Shown here: positions 11,001-21,321 of the stretch, in pieces
How the letters are laid out: the number at the start of each line of letters is the position of its first letter
Numbering within the stretch: position 1 is the first letter of the stretch
From: Phallusia fumigata
Lineage: Eukaryota > Chordata > Ascidiacea > Phlebobranchia > Ascidiidae
Length of the DNA stretch: 34,542 nucleotides
NCBI GenBank assembly: GCA_008931825.1
Contig: QXVZ01018800.1
Coordinates: forward strand, 1-34,542
Direction of reading: 5' to 3'
Made by a program: the position numbers and the translations under genes
The notes under the pieces: model-generated
Seen by the model: only the letters and a program-made list of their open reading frames with translations
Databases searched by the model: none
Told to the model about the DNA's origin: nothing

Positions 11001-14000
11001 CTCATTTCGCATATATTCTGATAATATAGTGATAAATTCAACCTAATATTGTTAAACTGAAACAATCTAGGGTGTCACCTAACTAGAACAACTGTGTGCA
11101 ATCAAAGCGAGTGGTGTATTTTAATGTCATCCTACACGCAGGGTTCAAACATGATGATTTGGCATGTTCCAAACGATGCCCTGCTATCAACGATCGAACA
11201 AGCTGCATTCTTCAAGTATTATACGGACACCAACTTTCTCGGCCAGTACGGTTCCACATTGCAAAGTCTCTACTCCAACTACGCACCCCTCGTGAGATTG
11301 CTACCCAACGGTAAATAACTTTCTCTGCATTAGCCTTGAACGGGTGGTGTATGTCTTTTACTTTTTTGCCGTTTGTCCCAAATATTTCCCCAAATTGATT
11401 GTAATCTTTTCTTAGGCATACAGGGACAATTTCTTCCTTGCTTTTATACTAACTGGGCGTATTACAATCAATCTTCATCATCACGACCATCACGACCTAG
11501 ACCTCCGATTCGACGTCCCCCCAATGGCCCACCCTCACCACCAACACCGACGACAACAGTCCCTGCCGAATCTTCAAGAAAGGAAGAGGTGCGTAATGTG
11601 TCAAGTGAACATGAACGCATCATCAAGTCTTTGATGGCGCATTTGGTTTTAATGTTGCAGTTATATTGTTATAATTAAGTGTTATATGTTTATCAATAAC
11701 AAAACCTGCAATAACACGGTATTGGGACTTTTTTACGACATGTATTCATTTGCTCGGTTTTGGTTGGAGATTTAAGCGGCAGCATTGTAAAGTAATAAAT
11801 ATTTATAAATATACATATATAAGTTGGCGGGTGTGAATGAGGTGTTACAATGATTACGCATAACTGATACGTGTGACGTTGTGATTCGTGAATGTAACCA
11901 CCGTATTTATTAATCAATGTCATTTGCAGTTTTTCATCAATGTCAACGGGGGAGAATTCGTAAAGATCGAGCACGGAAAAAATATTAAGTATGTGTCAGC
12001 TTGGCTTCAACTATCTAGTCCTCCGTCTTCTATGTAAACAAATTACGACTGAGTTTGATCACTTTTGCTTGGTGACAGAAAAAATAGCACATAAAATCAT
12101 TGTTCCTTACAGGCAAATTGTATCAAAATTTGCACGCGTATAGATAAGTAAATGACAAAAATCAAACACTTAAACACAAAATCACGTTTTAACTCCAACT
12201 GTCCTGACCAGTTGTTCAATTGTTCAAACACCTATCTTTTCATGTGGTGTTGCCAGGAATACTTTTTTGTTTATATTTTGATACGTTACAGTGTTTCAAA
12301 TCAAATCAATGTATCGATGAGCAATACAGGACCTCGTACGATATTGGCATGGGTTGGGAACGAAGATAAATCTATTAAAAGCATTCTGTTCAAGGTAGGT
12401 TTACCGGAAACTAATGGATTCAGCTTTGATAACGGCAACCACATTGGTAAAAGCCAGAGGGTGGCTCATCTTTAAAATCGCCTGTACATATGTGCACATA
12501 ACGAACCTACATAGATGAATACGCATTTTGATTGAATATGCTGTGGACATAGGAGACAGGGTCATTATGCGCTGATGTAAAATTATAATGCAGCAACACA
12601 ACAAAAAAGGAATAACTGTCAAGACATGACGTCAAGGCGCGCAAAGCAGTAATGACCCACAATTTCCGCACATATACGCGAAATTCCAAATTAACTTTTC
12701 CCAAACGGAAACGGACTGTGTTTGAAATTTCCCAAACTTGTGGCTTGCAAGACTATGTTTAGCTTCTCCAAAAAAAGACCTGTCACACAGAACAGCCGTT
12801 TGGCTCCTATGGCAATATAACTAATCGGTCTGGAAAACCTTTTATGATACTTGTCTGACCTGCAGGCTCAAAATGTATGTAACGTCGGAAATCAAATCAT
12901 TGGGTTCAGACTACCCGATTTCGGGCAAACAAACTCGTGATCATAATGACGTCGATTAACGTCACAACGTGTCGAATTTTGTACGACGCGAAGTAGATCG
13001 TTTGGCTTTGCTTCAACTGTCACATGCTGTTCAGTCATTGTAAAAACCCTAACCAACAAAAAAGACTCCGAAATGACAAGCACAAGCCGTTTGTGACAAA
13101 TTTGTATTTAGTCTATTTAAATAGAAAATGCCATTTTTGCAAAAAGTAATAAAGTAGTTTGGTCATAATGTTGAGGTAATTTTTATTAGTTAATTTTGGA
13201 AGCAATTTAATTCCCAGCGATAAAGCAGGCTGTAGATATGTTTGGCTTTTTACGATCCCCTACATTATTAACGCTCAATGGTAACCTTTTTTTATAACCC
13301 CTTTTTATGTTTATCATTGCAACGTATTTTTGACAGATGAATCGGAAATACGCCTGGACTTCCAGAAGCAAGTATCCGAATTACTTTTCAAATAGCGACT
13401 TCTCTATGCAATACCAATCCACGTGTACGGTAGGCTGCACTGTATCCTTCGTCATTGGAAGTTCCAAGGTGGGTACGAGTTTATTAAGTGCGTGCTGGAC
13501 AGAACGTAATTTGCCACACACGGAGTGTTCTTTTGTAACCGTACCTAAAGACAGTGAGCATTAAAGAAATTCGTTGAGTAACGTTGAAGTTGGTATTTAG
13601 TTGTGGTATTTCAGATTTGCCTGACAATATTCGAATCAGGCGTGCTGGCTAAAGTCTTTGCCATGCATCTGTCACTTCCTGGAACTATAACAAAACGTGT
13701 TTTCTTAAAACCGCTAAGCCACACAAACATGATAAACAATTACCGGGCTGCGCTTCGTCAGGATGGCAATAAACCTGGGCGAGTACCGAGTATGTTGTAG
13801 GATAATATTATGACACTTCCAATAACGGCGGCTCGGCAAGCAAAATGTTCATAAACTTTGATTTATCGTCCCGGTTATAGATGTTCGGGTTTATATAGAC
13901 ATCAGTGTTGTTGAACGTACTTAGCAATGCCCAATACACCACAGAACGTTGGATCGTTCGATCAATCACATGCGTACCAGATGTACCAAGCGTAAAAATA

Positions 14001-15626
14001 AATGTTGCGTATGTTTAATAATCCCCTGTTGTGCTGTTTCAGTTGTGGGATTCAAGGACCCCGCTAAACAGATACAACAGCACACAACCGTACGTCTCTT
14101 TTTTGAACCTCACCAACGACATGCAACGGTTTATGGTTGGTTATACCGAATTTCCCAGGTAAGAAAATGGACACAAATCCCATTACAAGCAGATTCAAAT
14201 TAAAAACCCTGGTATTACTAGGCAGATTCAACAGTAAACCCTGGTATTACTACACAATCACGTTTTATTTGGATGTCAATATTTAATATTGCTGTTTTTA
14301 AGAGTTTTCGATGTTTTGAAATTTACATTTTGTCTTTAGGTATGGCGGTGTGAATCCCACATCTAGCACGTTTCGAAAAATGCTGGCCAAGTTGGTAGGA
14401 TGCTTTGGTAAGGATTTATGAAGTCGTTTTTCTGTAATTTTTATCTTTCTGATGGCTGCAGCACACCACCTCTTCTACATTATATCTTTGTTCATTCAGT
14501 CTTTGATGTTTTTTTTTTCTGTTGGTTGTGGAAGAGCTAATGCCTTCAAATGAGAATTTGCTTTAGTTTAATTCATAACATAATTATGAAATAACTTCGA
14601 TTTTAATTTTAATTTCGGAGACTTTTACCCAAAATTGGTTTGCATCGCCTACAAAGATTTTTTTCCGCCGACACCCATCATACACACACACTAACAGACC
14701 GCTTACACTTTATAGCAGGTCGCCAGACCCACGACTTGTCAAGGTACCCCAGCATATCTTCCAAGGCGAAATTCATCAAGGGCGATATGTCGGATTCTAT
14801 CCGAAACGTTACGCCTGGCTATATTGAGCTTCGCAAATACGACTCGCTGGGCTACCCGTTTGCTCTATGTCCCGGTATTAGGTAAGTGTTTTGCAATTTT
14901 GGGGTGCAACAAGGTTTTGGAAATTAATATGATTCACTATGTTATTATAGTTATCGTACTTTGAAAGTAAAGAAAGCTGAGCCGAAATTCATCACGCTTG
15001 GATGGGAGATTACTATTTTTTTTTCAGTCAAATCACGATACAAAAACAACCATAAAGACGTCATTGGGCACAACTTTAAACTTTAGGGTAAAATGAATCA
15101 TATGGGCATAAAGAGTATCTGCTGTTTGTGCCATGCATTGAATCGTTGACCACATGAACCGACTGTTGGTTACATGTTGCCGATTTATTGAAACTGTATA
15201 GCCTCAAAGATTGGCATTTTTCAGAGTGAAAGATGGGTCGGATCCGTCACTGCACTGCGTTGGAGGCGTCCAGACACATTACTCGTTGAGGAACAAATGT
15301 GGAGACTTTGCCGGTAAGCAGAGCACTAAGCATAGTGTTTAAATCACACAGTACACACAGTTCAACCTATGGGATCATTTTTAACTTATACTTACAGCTG
15401 AGGGCGTGTTTTCTATTTAAAACCAATTTTTCAATTTATGATAGAAAAACATAGCTGGTTAGCAGATTCGGAAAAAGTTAATTACCGAAATTTGAAAAAC
15501 AAACAATTGACAGCTGATCGATGTGTGCGTTTTTCAGCTTGGGATCAGCTCATCGAACACAACAAGAAACGAACGCCATCTGGAGCCACAGACATAACAT
15601 CCACTCTGCTGTTATTCGTCAGATGA
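8046..15626 (+). CDS. Intelectin-like type II membrane lectin with a 273-residue insertion (16 exons)
   Basis: Exons: 8046-8157, 8416-8531, 8709-8864, 9081-9207, 10667-10839, 11142-11310, 11416-11588, 11930-11988, 12292-12394, 13337-13468, 13615-13782, 14043-14158, 14340-14407, 14719-14881, 15225-15313, 15538-15626. All have AG/GT borders and the phases join without a stop, giving 670 residues. Order: cytoplasmic tail (1-55, with YKTLDED), membrane helix (about 56-75, WLFIGLVFILIVLVLAFGIA), stalk with Cys102, then the intelectin domain: VYCEMTAAGGGWTM (129-142), FGEPSAATSADYK, IWHVPND, and the C-terminal ALCPGIRV, LHCVGG, KCGDFA and final TSTLLLFVR. Residues 285-557 interrupt this domain. Several N-x-S/T sites support an extracellular position. 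Least certain joins: the exon 11 donor (gtaccg; gtatgt seven bases later would break the frame downstream) and the exon 14 acceptor (14698 would add seven residues). The binding-site residues of human intelectin-1 are poorly kept, so sugar specificity is unknown. No canonical AATAAA was found soon after the stop. Confidence 0.85.
9223..9922 (+). repeat. 700-bp near-identical repeat in intron 4, copy 1
   Basis: Starts aagaacttctttttaacgat just after the exon 4 donor and ends cctgtccttcag directly before the single N. The copy at 9924-10623 has the same length with a few percent scattered substitutions. This looks like the same intron segment from two haplotypes or two overlapping contigs. True intron 4 is then probably about 760 bp instead of 1459 bp. 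Confidence 0.85.
9923..9923. other. Assembly gap (single N)
   Basis: A single N joins two 700-bp copies of the same sequence, the signature of an unmerged contig overlap placed in tandem. It falls in an intron and does not break the coding sequence. Confidence 0.9.
9924..10623 (+). repeat. 700-bp near-identical repeat in intron 4, copy 2
   Basis: Begins immediately after the N with aagaacttctttttaacgat and ends at cctgtccttcag, 43 bp before exon 5. Minus-strand ORFs in both copies (around MACKTVKP) differ between copies and show no recognisable domain, so they are not called as genes. Confidence 0.85.
11416..14407 (+). other. Seven-exon symmetric (phase 1-1) module inserted in the intelectin domain
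   Basis: Exons 7-13 total 819 nt, or 273 codons, and both the upstream and downstream introns are phase 1. Exon 7 encodes a short segment with Cys293 followed by a Pro/Arg/Ser/Thr-rich linker (residues about 304-342). Exons 8-13 encode an unrecognised, probably beta-rich domain with N-glycosylation sites (NVS, NVS, NST, NLT) and a Cys pair in CTVGC. The block ends with Cys556 in VGCFG. Exon 6 and exon 14 are phase-compatible, and joining them leaves 45 residues between the LYSNY and TPGY positions, against about 46 in human intelectin-1. What the module folds into is unknown. Confidence 0.7.
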
Positions 15627-17328
15627 AGAAATTAACATTCTATTTACCACAAACAGTTTTATTGGAACAAATGTAGTATTTTTGCGTTAACAGATAAGCG
15701 AACACGATCATCTGTTTGCATGGTTAAAGTTCGAGTGCCCGATGTTTTTTTTTAATTGAATGTATTTTTAAAACAACTTAAAAGGCTTGTAAAACTGCCT
15801 CTAATTAGAAATACTGATTACGCTGTTTCTTGTGATTGGTGTATCTTATGTTTGGAGTTGTGGCAACTTCACATGGTTGTGTATACTTTGCCTGTGTTTT
15901 GTTGTGTTTTCATTCATCAAACATTCTCTGTCGCCTTTCTGTCATCATCGACGGAACAGAATACACAAAAAGCTTTTAATTGGTGTCAAGTTGCACTGGT
16001 GTAAATACATTACCATGGTCGGTACTGAATGTTGAGTTTTTGATATGCCTAAACAAACGCGTGTTTAAACGTTGGTAAAAAGCTATGTACAGTATCTTAA
16101 TAACGCTTATTTGTTATGCATACTTTCATAATTGTGACAAGCTAGTAGTGTTTCCAATCTAACTTTCTCCTGAAAGGTTTTAGCCGTGCAGTTGTAAATT
16201 TTTCTGATGAACTCGGGAACTTCTTTCCGAGTAATGCAAAGATGGACAAATGTTTTTGAATGATTTGGTTCTATAATTTTCAAATACATATCGCTGTGGT
16301 TTCCTTGTAGTAGGTTGGAAGTTAATTGCTATTGGGGTAGGCGTGTTGTTGTGACTGAGAGTTGGAAATATTGAATTGTGAACATGGAATAATACACAAC
16401 CTTAAGGCCAACCGAGAGCAAAAGCTTTATCTACGCACAAAGCAAAACGGTGTCTGTATAAAAGCCTTGTTATCGTTTCGCTTCAATATTAGATATACAT
16501 TTTTACCCAGAAACGTCACAGCACATCGATATGTGCTCAAACTTGGAAAGTTAAAATCATAAAGGATAAAAGTATAAAACCAAGTTCAACATGTTGTGCA
16601 AATTATCTCGCAAATTAAAATTAAAATTATAATTGTTACTGTCTCTACTTGTAAACTGAGTGGACTGAAATGTGTAAGCACGTTAGTAAATCAACCTCAT
16701 CATAATTTAATTGTTACGTTGGTAAACTTCCCCCTCCACTAATACCCAACAACTTACCAAAAAATATTTAAAACTCTGACTGCATTGGGTTTAACAAGTT
16801 GTTACAAACGATTCGTAAGGTTTAAAAATAGTCGGTAATTTTTGAGACAATTTTAAATTGTAGCCACACTTACAATCTGTAAATTGAAAATCCAAAAACA
16901 AAATGCCGAAATTGATTTGTTAATGCCTAGGCCCTAGAGGTTGGCTTAAGGCGCGCTTGAATTACGATCACGCAATTACTCCGGTTTGCTTCAATGCACA
17001 CAATGGTTGGCCGCACACGTTGGCCGTTTTTCTTCTAATGGTTTCGGTTAGGGTTGTACGGCATAAAAGGTTTGAGGTAGCTTGGAAAGCATCGCAGCGT
17101 GATTTCGGCACAAGGAAGTAAGACGCTTGGCAGACTAAAGACAACTTTGTTGCAAAATAATTTTTATATCAAAGCACAAAGTAAGAATAAAATATATGGT
17201 CGTGACTGATCCTCAAAACTTTAAAGCTTATGCTTTTTACAGTTGACGAAGTGTTTTTCAAAGCAAGGTGGTTTCAATATTCATTTGATTTTATATTTCA
17301 TAAAGTTAAGTGTCGACACTTTCGTTAG
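15627..17328. other. Intergenic DNA downstream of the intelectin-like gene
   Basis: Contains the 3'UTR of the plus-strand gene, whose end I cannot place. Short ORFs here lack splice signals or recognisable motifs. A segment around 16380-16520 weakly resembles 18740-18850 (both contain ggtctgtataaaa-like text), suggesting an old dispersed repeat. Nothing else supported. Confidence 0.5.
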
Positions 17329-17356
17329 CATCTCTTTCCTGGGAGATACAGTCACA

Positions 17357-17470
17357 ATGGATGTTATGGAGAAAAAGTTTGCTCCAAGACCACCAGCTGA
17401 ATCATCAGAGAAGGGGGCAAAAGCGTCAACGTCTGAGGCCCCCGCCGACACCGACAAGAAAAAATCTTAA
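17357..17470 (+). CDS. Possible 37-residue charged protein, or the last exon of a larger one
   Basis: MDVMEKKFAPRPPAESSEKG opens a 37-residue, Lys/Glu/Ala/Pro-rich, probably disordered peptide ending DKKKS. A splice acceptor (ctttcgttag, AG ending 17328) lies 28 bp before the ATG, and a canonical AATAAA at 17579-17584 lies about 110 bp after the stop. Two readings fit. It may be the terminal coding exon of a gene whose upstream exons I could not find, with SISFLGDTVT in frame before the Met. Or it may be a tiny single-exon gene given its 5' end by spliced-leader trans-splicing, a process known in tunicates. Not recognised as a known family. Confidence 0.4.
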   Translation: MDVMEKKFAPRPPAESSEKGAKASTSEAPADTDKKKS

Positions 17471-17578
17471 AATGCAGCACCATCTATCCCAGTAGGAGAC
17501 AAACAATGCATTTTTGTTCAAATATTTTTTAGAATTATTATGCTAGTTTACTAAATTTGTACACAACCAGAATTTCCC

Positions 17579-17584
17579 AATAAA
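17579..17584 (+). promoter_or_regulatory. Polyadenylation signal AATAAA
   Basis: AATAAA in cccaataaaattac follows the possible small ORF at 17357-17470 at a normal distance for a 3'UTR. Confidence 0.45.
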
Positions 17585-17944
17585 ATTACTAATGTAAACA
17601 TTTTTGGTTCTTCATGAAACATTTTGGTGATGATGGGAACTAAACAGGCACTTGTTAATAGGTCACTTGTTTGTAACGTTCTCTTTAACTTCTCTAGCCA
17701 AGATAAGACTTGATACTTGACCAAATAGAACGTATGGGGTGAAATCCGGTATACTGGTTTTATAAACATTCCTTCCAACAATAATCGGTATTGTACCACA
17801 AATTTTCACAAAATCAACAAACGCAGAAGCAAAATTCTCAACAAAGGTAACTGTAACTTTTGCCAAAAATGTAGCTGGGACAAATATCACGCGTTTTTCA
17901 GTTAACCAATTAAAATCTCTGTATGCTGGTATGAAGCTATTTTA

Positions 17945-18060
17945 AAAGGACGCAATAGGCTATGGTAACAAATCAAAACTGGCCCACTGACTTGTGTAAG
18001 TTTGGATTATGCCCGCAGACAACGAGCACTAGCAAAATTCGCAACAAAAGCAGCTAAAAG
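17945..18060 (+). repeat. Diverged direct repeat, copy 1
   Basis: Shares ggtaacaaatc, a tgtgta-g-ttg-a-tatgcccgc stretch and ac-gagtac/cactag-like text with 18511-18630 in the same order and spacing. The copies are clearly diverged and no coding potential is visible. Confidence 0.5.
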
Positions 18061-18510
18061 TTCGCGACAAAAATGAAAAAGCCTTTAAAAGGCACAGGAA
18101 AGCGAAACGCCATGTGTATGTTAACAAAAACAAACCTTGATATTGATTCGTTACCCTTGTCACAATGCGCTTAGGGGCTCTTCAACCTGCCCAGAAAGCA
18201 CATACAAGGGTTTCGTCAGGTCAAAGTCATTAAATCATCAAATAAACAACATTAAATGCGGTACACTAAAATAATTCTGTTAAACCACTGTGTATTCATG
18301 TGCGAAAAGCATGTTAGTAGTCTTTTTCTTTGTAGAGTGTAGACTAGTCCAAAACGGTTAAAGCTCACTGCGCTAAGGTATAAAACGAAATTGTTTGATT
18401 TCATATGTTGGTTTAACTAATGGTTAAAATAATACTCGACATATGTTAATTGAATGTAGCTGGTGCGATCAACGGGATTTTCAGCCCACTAAACACAATC
18501 CCTGTTTTTT

Positions 18511-18630
18511 GAAAGGTCACATCAGGTTGTGGTAACAAATCCTAAACTTCGAAAACAATGGACATGTGTATGTTTGAACTATGCCCGCCAACACCGAGTA
18601 CCAATAAAACTACACCAAAGAAACCAGGCA
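18511..18630 (+). repeat. Diverged direct repeat, copy 2
   Basis: Second copy of 17945-18060, recognised by ggtaacaaatcc, gtgtatgtttgaactatgcc and the following cgagtacca. The offset is about 570 bp. Confidence 0.5.
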
Positions 18631-18911
18631 AGTATACGAAGTTAACATTAATCGTCTAACTTGCTGTTAAATAGTGATAAATATTTTATCAATAACATTG
18701 TCACATGGTTATCCAAATGCAAGAAGCATTCACACCACCGTTGTAAGTCAATACTGTACAGAGATCAAAAGCTCTACGCCCAGTGAGGGAAAACGGGGTC
18801 TGTATAAAACCTTGGAACAGTTTTTGCTTTCACAGACGCACAGTGGTGACCCTTGAATTTATAATACACCGCATGGTGGTGCAAAATGTCTGGCGGCAGA
18901 AAAACGTTACA

Positions 18912-19038
18912 ACGTCCTATAGGTTTAGGCGAGTACTTGGTCGAATGGTCCAAGGCGCTCGACCCATATTCAGAAATAAAAAATCTGATCGGGATTAGTT
19001 CTCGGGATCGACCCGGCTTCGAACCCCGTGAAAAAAAA
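18912..19038 (+). repeat. tRNA-like (SINE-type) repeat, unit A
   Basis: Begins acgtcctataggtt. It carries a Leu/Ser-tRNA-like D-arm/A-box (ggtcgaatggtccaaggcgc, about 18939-18958) and a B-box (ggcttcgaacc, 19015-19025), and ends at the poly-A run before the next unit. The acceptor stem does not pair and the spacing is too large for a normal tRNA, so it is a tRNA-derived repeat or pseudogene rather than a functional tRNA. Confidence 0.6.
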
Positions 19039-19155
19039 ACGTCCTATAGGTTCGTAGTCGAATGGTCCGAGGCACTCGACTGATAGGCAGACTTAACAAA
19101 AAAATAATCGGTATTCGTCTTTGGGATCGTCGCGGGTTCGAACCCCGTGAAGAAA
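19039..19155 (+). repeat. tRNA-like (SINE-type) repeat, unit B
   Basis: Tandem second unit beginning acgtcctataggtt, with A-box-like gtcgaatggtccgaggc and a perfect B-box (ggttcgaaccc, about 19135-19145). It is followed by a third head (acgtcatataggttcga, 19156-19172) with no body. The tandem arrangement with short A-runs between units fits a dimeric SINE. Confidence 0.6.
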
Positions 19156-19172
19156 ACGTCATATAGGTTCGA

Positions 19173-20369
19173 AACCTTGCTCATATCTCTGCCGTCAGAC
19201 GTTTCGCACAACTATGCCGTGTAGTGTTGAAACTTTACCGAAAAATTGATAAAACAACGTCAAGCGTGCTTTGAATTTTTGCTGCCAAGCCTAGTTTTGG
19301 CATTTCTTTCAAAATGTCGATTAGTGTTTTGATTAAAGTTCTTCATGAAGCCCAAGACCACGTTGTAACGTCGAAACTGCAACTAGTTAAATTTACCGTG
19401 GGAAACTCTTTAAGGCCGAAGACAACATGAACTTCAAAACATGTACATTGGTGTCAGCCAAGTGCGCTTTATGATCTTACCCGACATGTTAAAGAATGCC
19501 CCTATGTTGAGGCAAAAAAACAGTGGAAGTGCTGGCAGAGAAAATACTGCAATATTTAGGGTTCAGGTAAGAGGCAGAGGCAAAGGGCCTCTAAGAGGTG
19601 GCCAATCAAGCTTTCGTGATCGGTATTTCAGTGTAGGTTGGGGTAATGACCTTGCTATTCTATCTGCATTCGTTTTGAAATTTTGAATGCAAGTGCAGGA
19701 CATGTTGTGTTTGGGTGTGAATATATTTGCATGTTACTTACCTCTTTCACTGATTTACAGAACTGTAAAAACATAAAAACAAGAATGCTGCAATTGGAAA
19801 TAAATTACCATTTTCCAATCTGCAAAAAGCGACTGTCAAAGATATTGGATTGTTGGGAGTAATAATGGTTGGAGGCGTAGCTATAGTTGGGATGTAAGTT
19901 TCTTTCAGGAGACAGGCATTGCGTATATTACACCCGACAAACTTGGAGACATTTTGAAGGGTGTTGGAGGACTTGTGTCCTAAAAATCTTCGTCTTAACG
20001 CAATTAATTCTAAACGATATGTTGTAAAAATGTGTAGTAATTTTTTTACTCGCTTGCAACGAAGGTGAAACAGAACAAATGTCTATGCAATTTCAATAAC
20101 AAAACATTTTGTCATTCGTGTGTGTTTGTGCAATTGATCGAAAATATGTAACAACGACATCTGTGCATTTTTGTAACGGCAGCGGTTTTGGCGTGGTCGC
20201 CAAAGTATGCTGGTGCGCCTTTTACATGGTTCTGAAGTTAGAAGCAAAGGTAACTGCAGCACACACCCAATACAACACAACCCCAACTGTTGGGTTCTTG
20301 CCTTATTAGGCAATATCTCCAAGTCAAATCGCTACTAACAAACATGGAAATAAGCATAGGACGTCATAC
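19173..20369. other. Intergenic DNA without supported gene
   Basis: Short ORFs only. The stretch around 19798-19896 can be read as a hydrophobic tail ending GVAIVGM before a stop, and 19440-19573 ends in a good donor-like sequence (gttcag|gtaaga). I could not connect them into a consistent gene. Confidence 0.4.
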
Positions 20370-21321
20370 TAGCCATGGCCGCTTATTGTGGCTTGCGGTT
20401 GATCAACGAAGAGAATATTCAAATAATTTTAAAACCAGAGCCAAACGGAAAGCTTTGCAAAAAAACTCATGGTTTTTCATATCGCAGATTAGTTTTATTG
20501 CATAACCCTTTTCTGATGAAAGACTGCTAAGCTATTAACACAAATATATTTTCAAAGAAGCACGGACGGTTTGTTTTTGCTTCACTTTCGTTTTGTTTAG
20601 TGTTTATTCTGACCTTGAATAGGCCTTTGACGACAAACACCAGACCAACGTGATTACTGGGAAACGCATCAGGTCAAAAAACGTTTTCTTTAAAGCTGAT
20701 TTTGATTACAATCTGATGCAAACATTTTACTTGCCGATCATGTAGATAAAAAACGGCAGGAATTGGAGGCGTGGGATTTCGGAAAAGTGATCAAATGCGA
20801 CAAAAAGAATGAGAGAAGTATTCGTTAGTAGGGAGCACAAGTTCATTGACTAGCCACGTATAGTGTGGCGGCATGCTATGTAAAGCATGCTTTAAAGGGT
20901 GCTCATTGATCGTTTGGCGTAACTCAGTACGCTTTGCAGACGATTGATCGTCTCTTATGTTGTGCCGTAATGTAACTAGGCACAAACGCACGAACAGTAT
21001 AGGACGGCGGACCCATGTATAAACTTTTAAAGGTCATATCCGATTATGAGTTAATATTTTACCTGTGATTCTAGTTCCTCATATCTGAGCTAAATGATAC
21101 AACTGACTATAAACCTAAAGACTCTGTTAGTTTCTTAAACTTATTTTTGCAAGCTCTAACAGGGTGACCAGCCTACACAGAAAAGAATTTTTTCATGTTT
21201 GACCATGCGATTTATTGGAGTTTTTTACTCCACTGACTAAATACCTGTCCGGTAACGTCACTGTGATTGCAATCAACTTTAATTTATGATAGCGATGTCC
21301 TTGGTCTTGTACTTTAATGCA
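20370..21321 (+). repeat. 952-bp near-identical repeat, copy 1
   Basis: Runs from tagccatggccgctt to cttgtactttaatgca. The copy at 21626-22577 has the same length with roughly 2% substitutions. Copy 1 continues into hAT-like sequence; copy 2 starts immediately after the single N and continues into different DNA. The pair is best read as two alleles. Confidence 0.85.
20375..20530 (+). CDS. Unrecognised 51-residue ORF kept in both copies of the 952-bp repeat
   Basis: MAAYCGLRLI starts a 51-residue reading frame ending FLMKDC. It is identical in copy 2 (21631-21786), while the repeat as a whole shows about 2% differences. The sequence catactag directly before it resembles a splice acceptor, so it could be a terminal exon. 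Fifty codons identical between two alleles is weak evidence of constraint. No family recognised. Confidence 0.2.
   Translation: MAAYCGLRLINEENIQIILKPEPNGKLCKKTHGFSYRRLVLLHNPFLMKDC

Noticed and set aside
11416..11500. Start of exon 7 (LPCFYTNWAYYNQ) resembles the N-terminal strand of family 18 chitinases
   Set aside because: Only about ten residues look alike, and the sequence turns at once into a Pro/Arg-rich linker with no DxxDxDxE motif in the following exons. Treated as chance.
13783..13800. Stronger-looking donor (gtatgt) at the end of exon 11
   Set aside because: Using it would shift exons 12 and 13 into a frame with a stop in exon 13; the weaker gtaccg donor at 13783 keeps all later exons open.
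19441..19686. ORF with a donor-like gttcag|gtaaga, and an overlapping frame with Cys/His spacing like a zinc finger
   Set aside because: The zinc-finger-like frame hits a stop and the donor belongs to another frame; no exon chain could be built.
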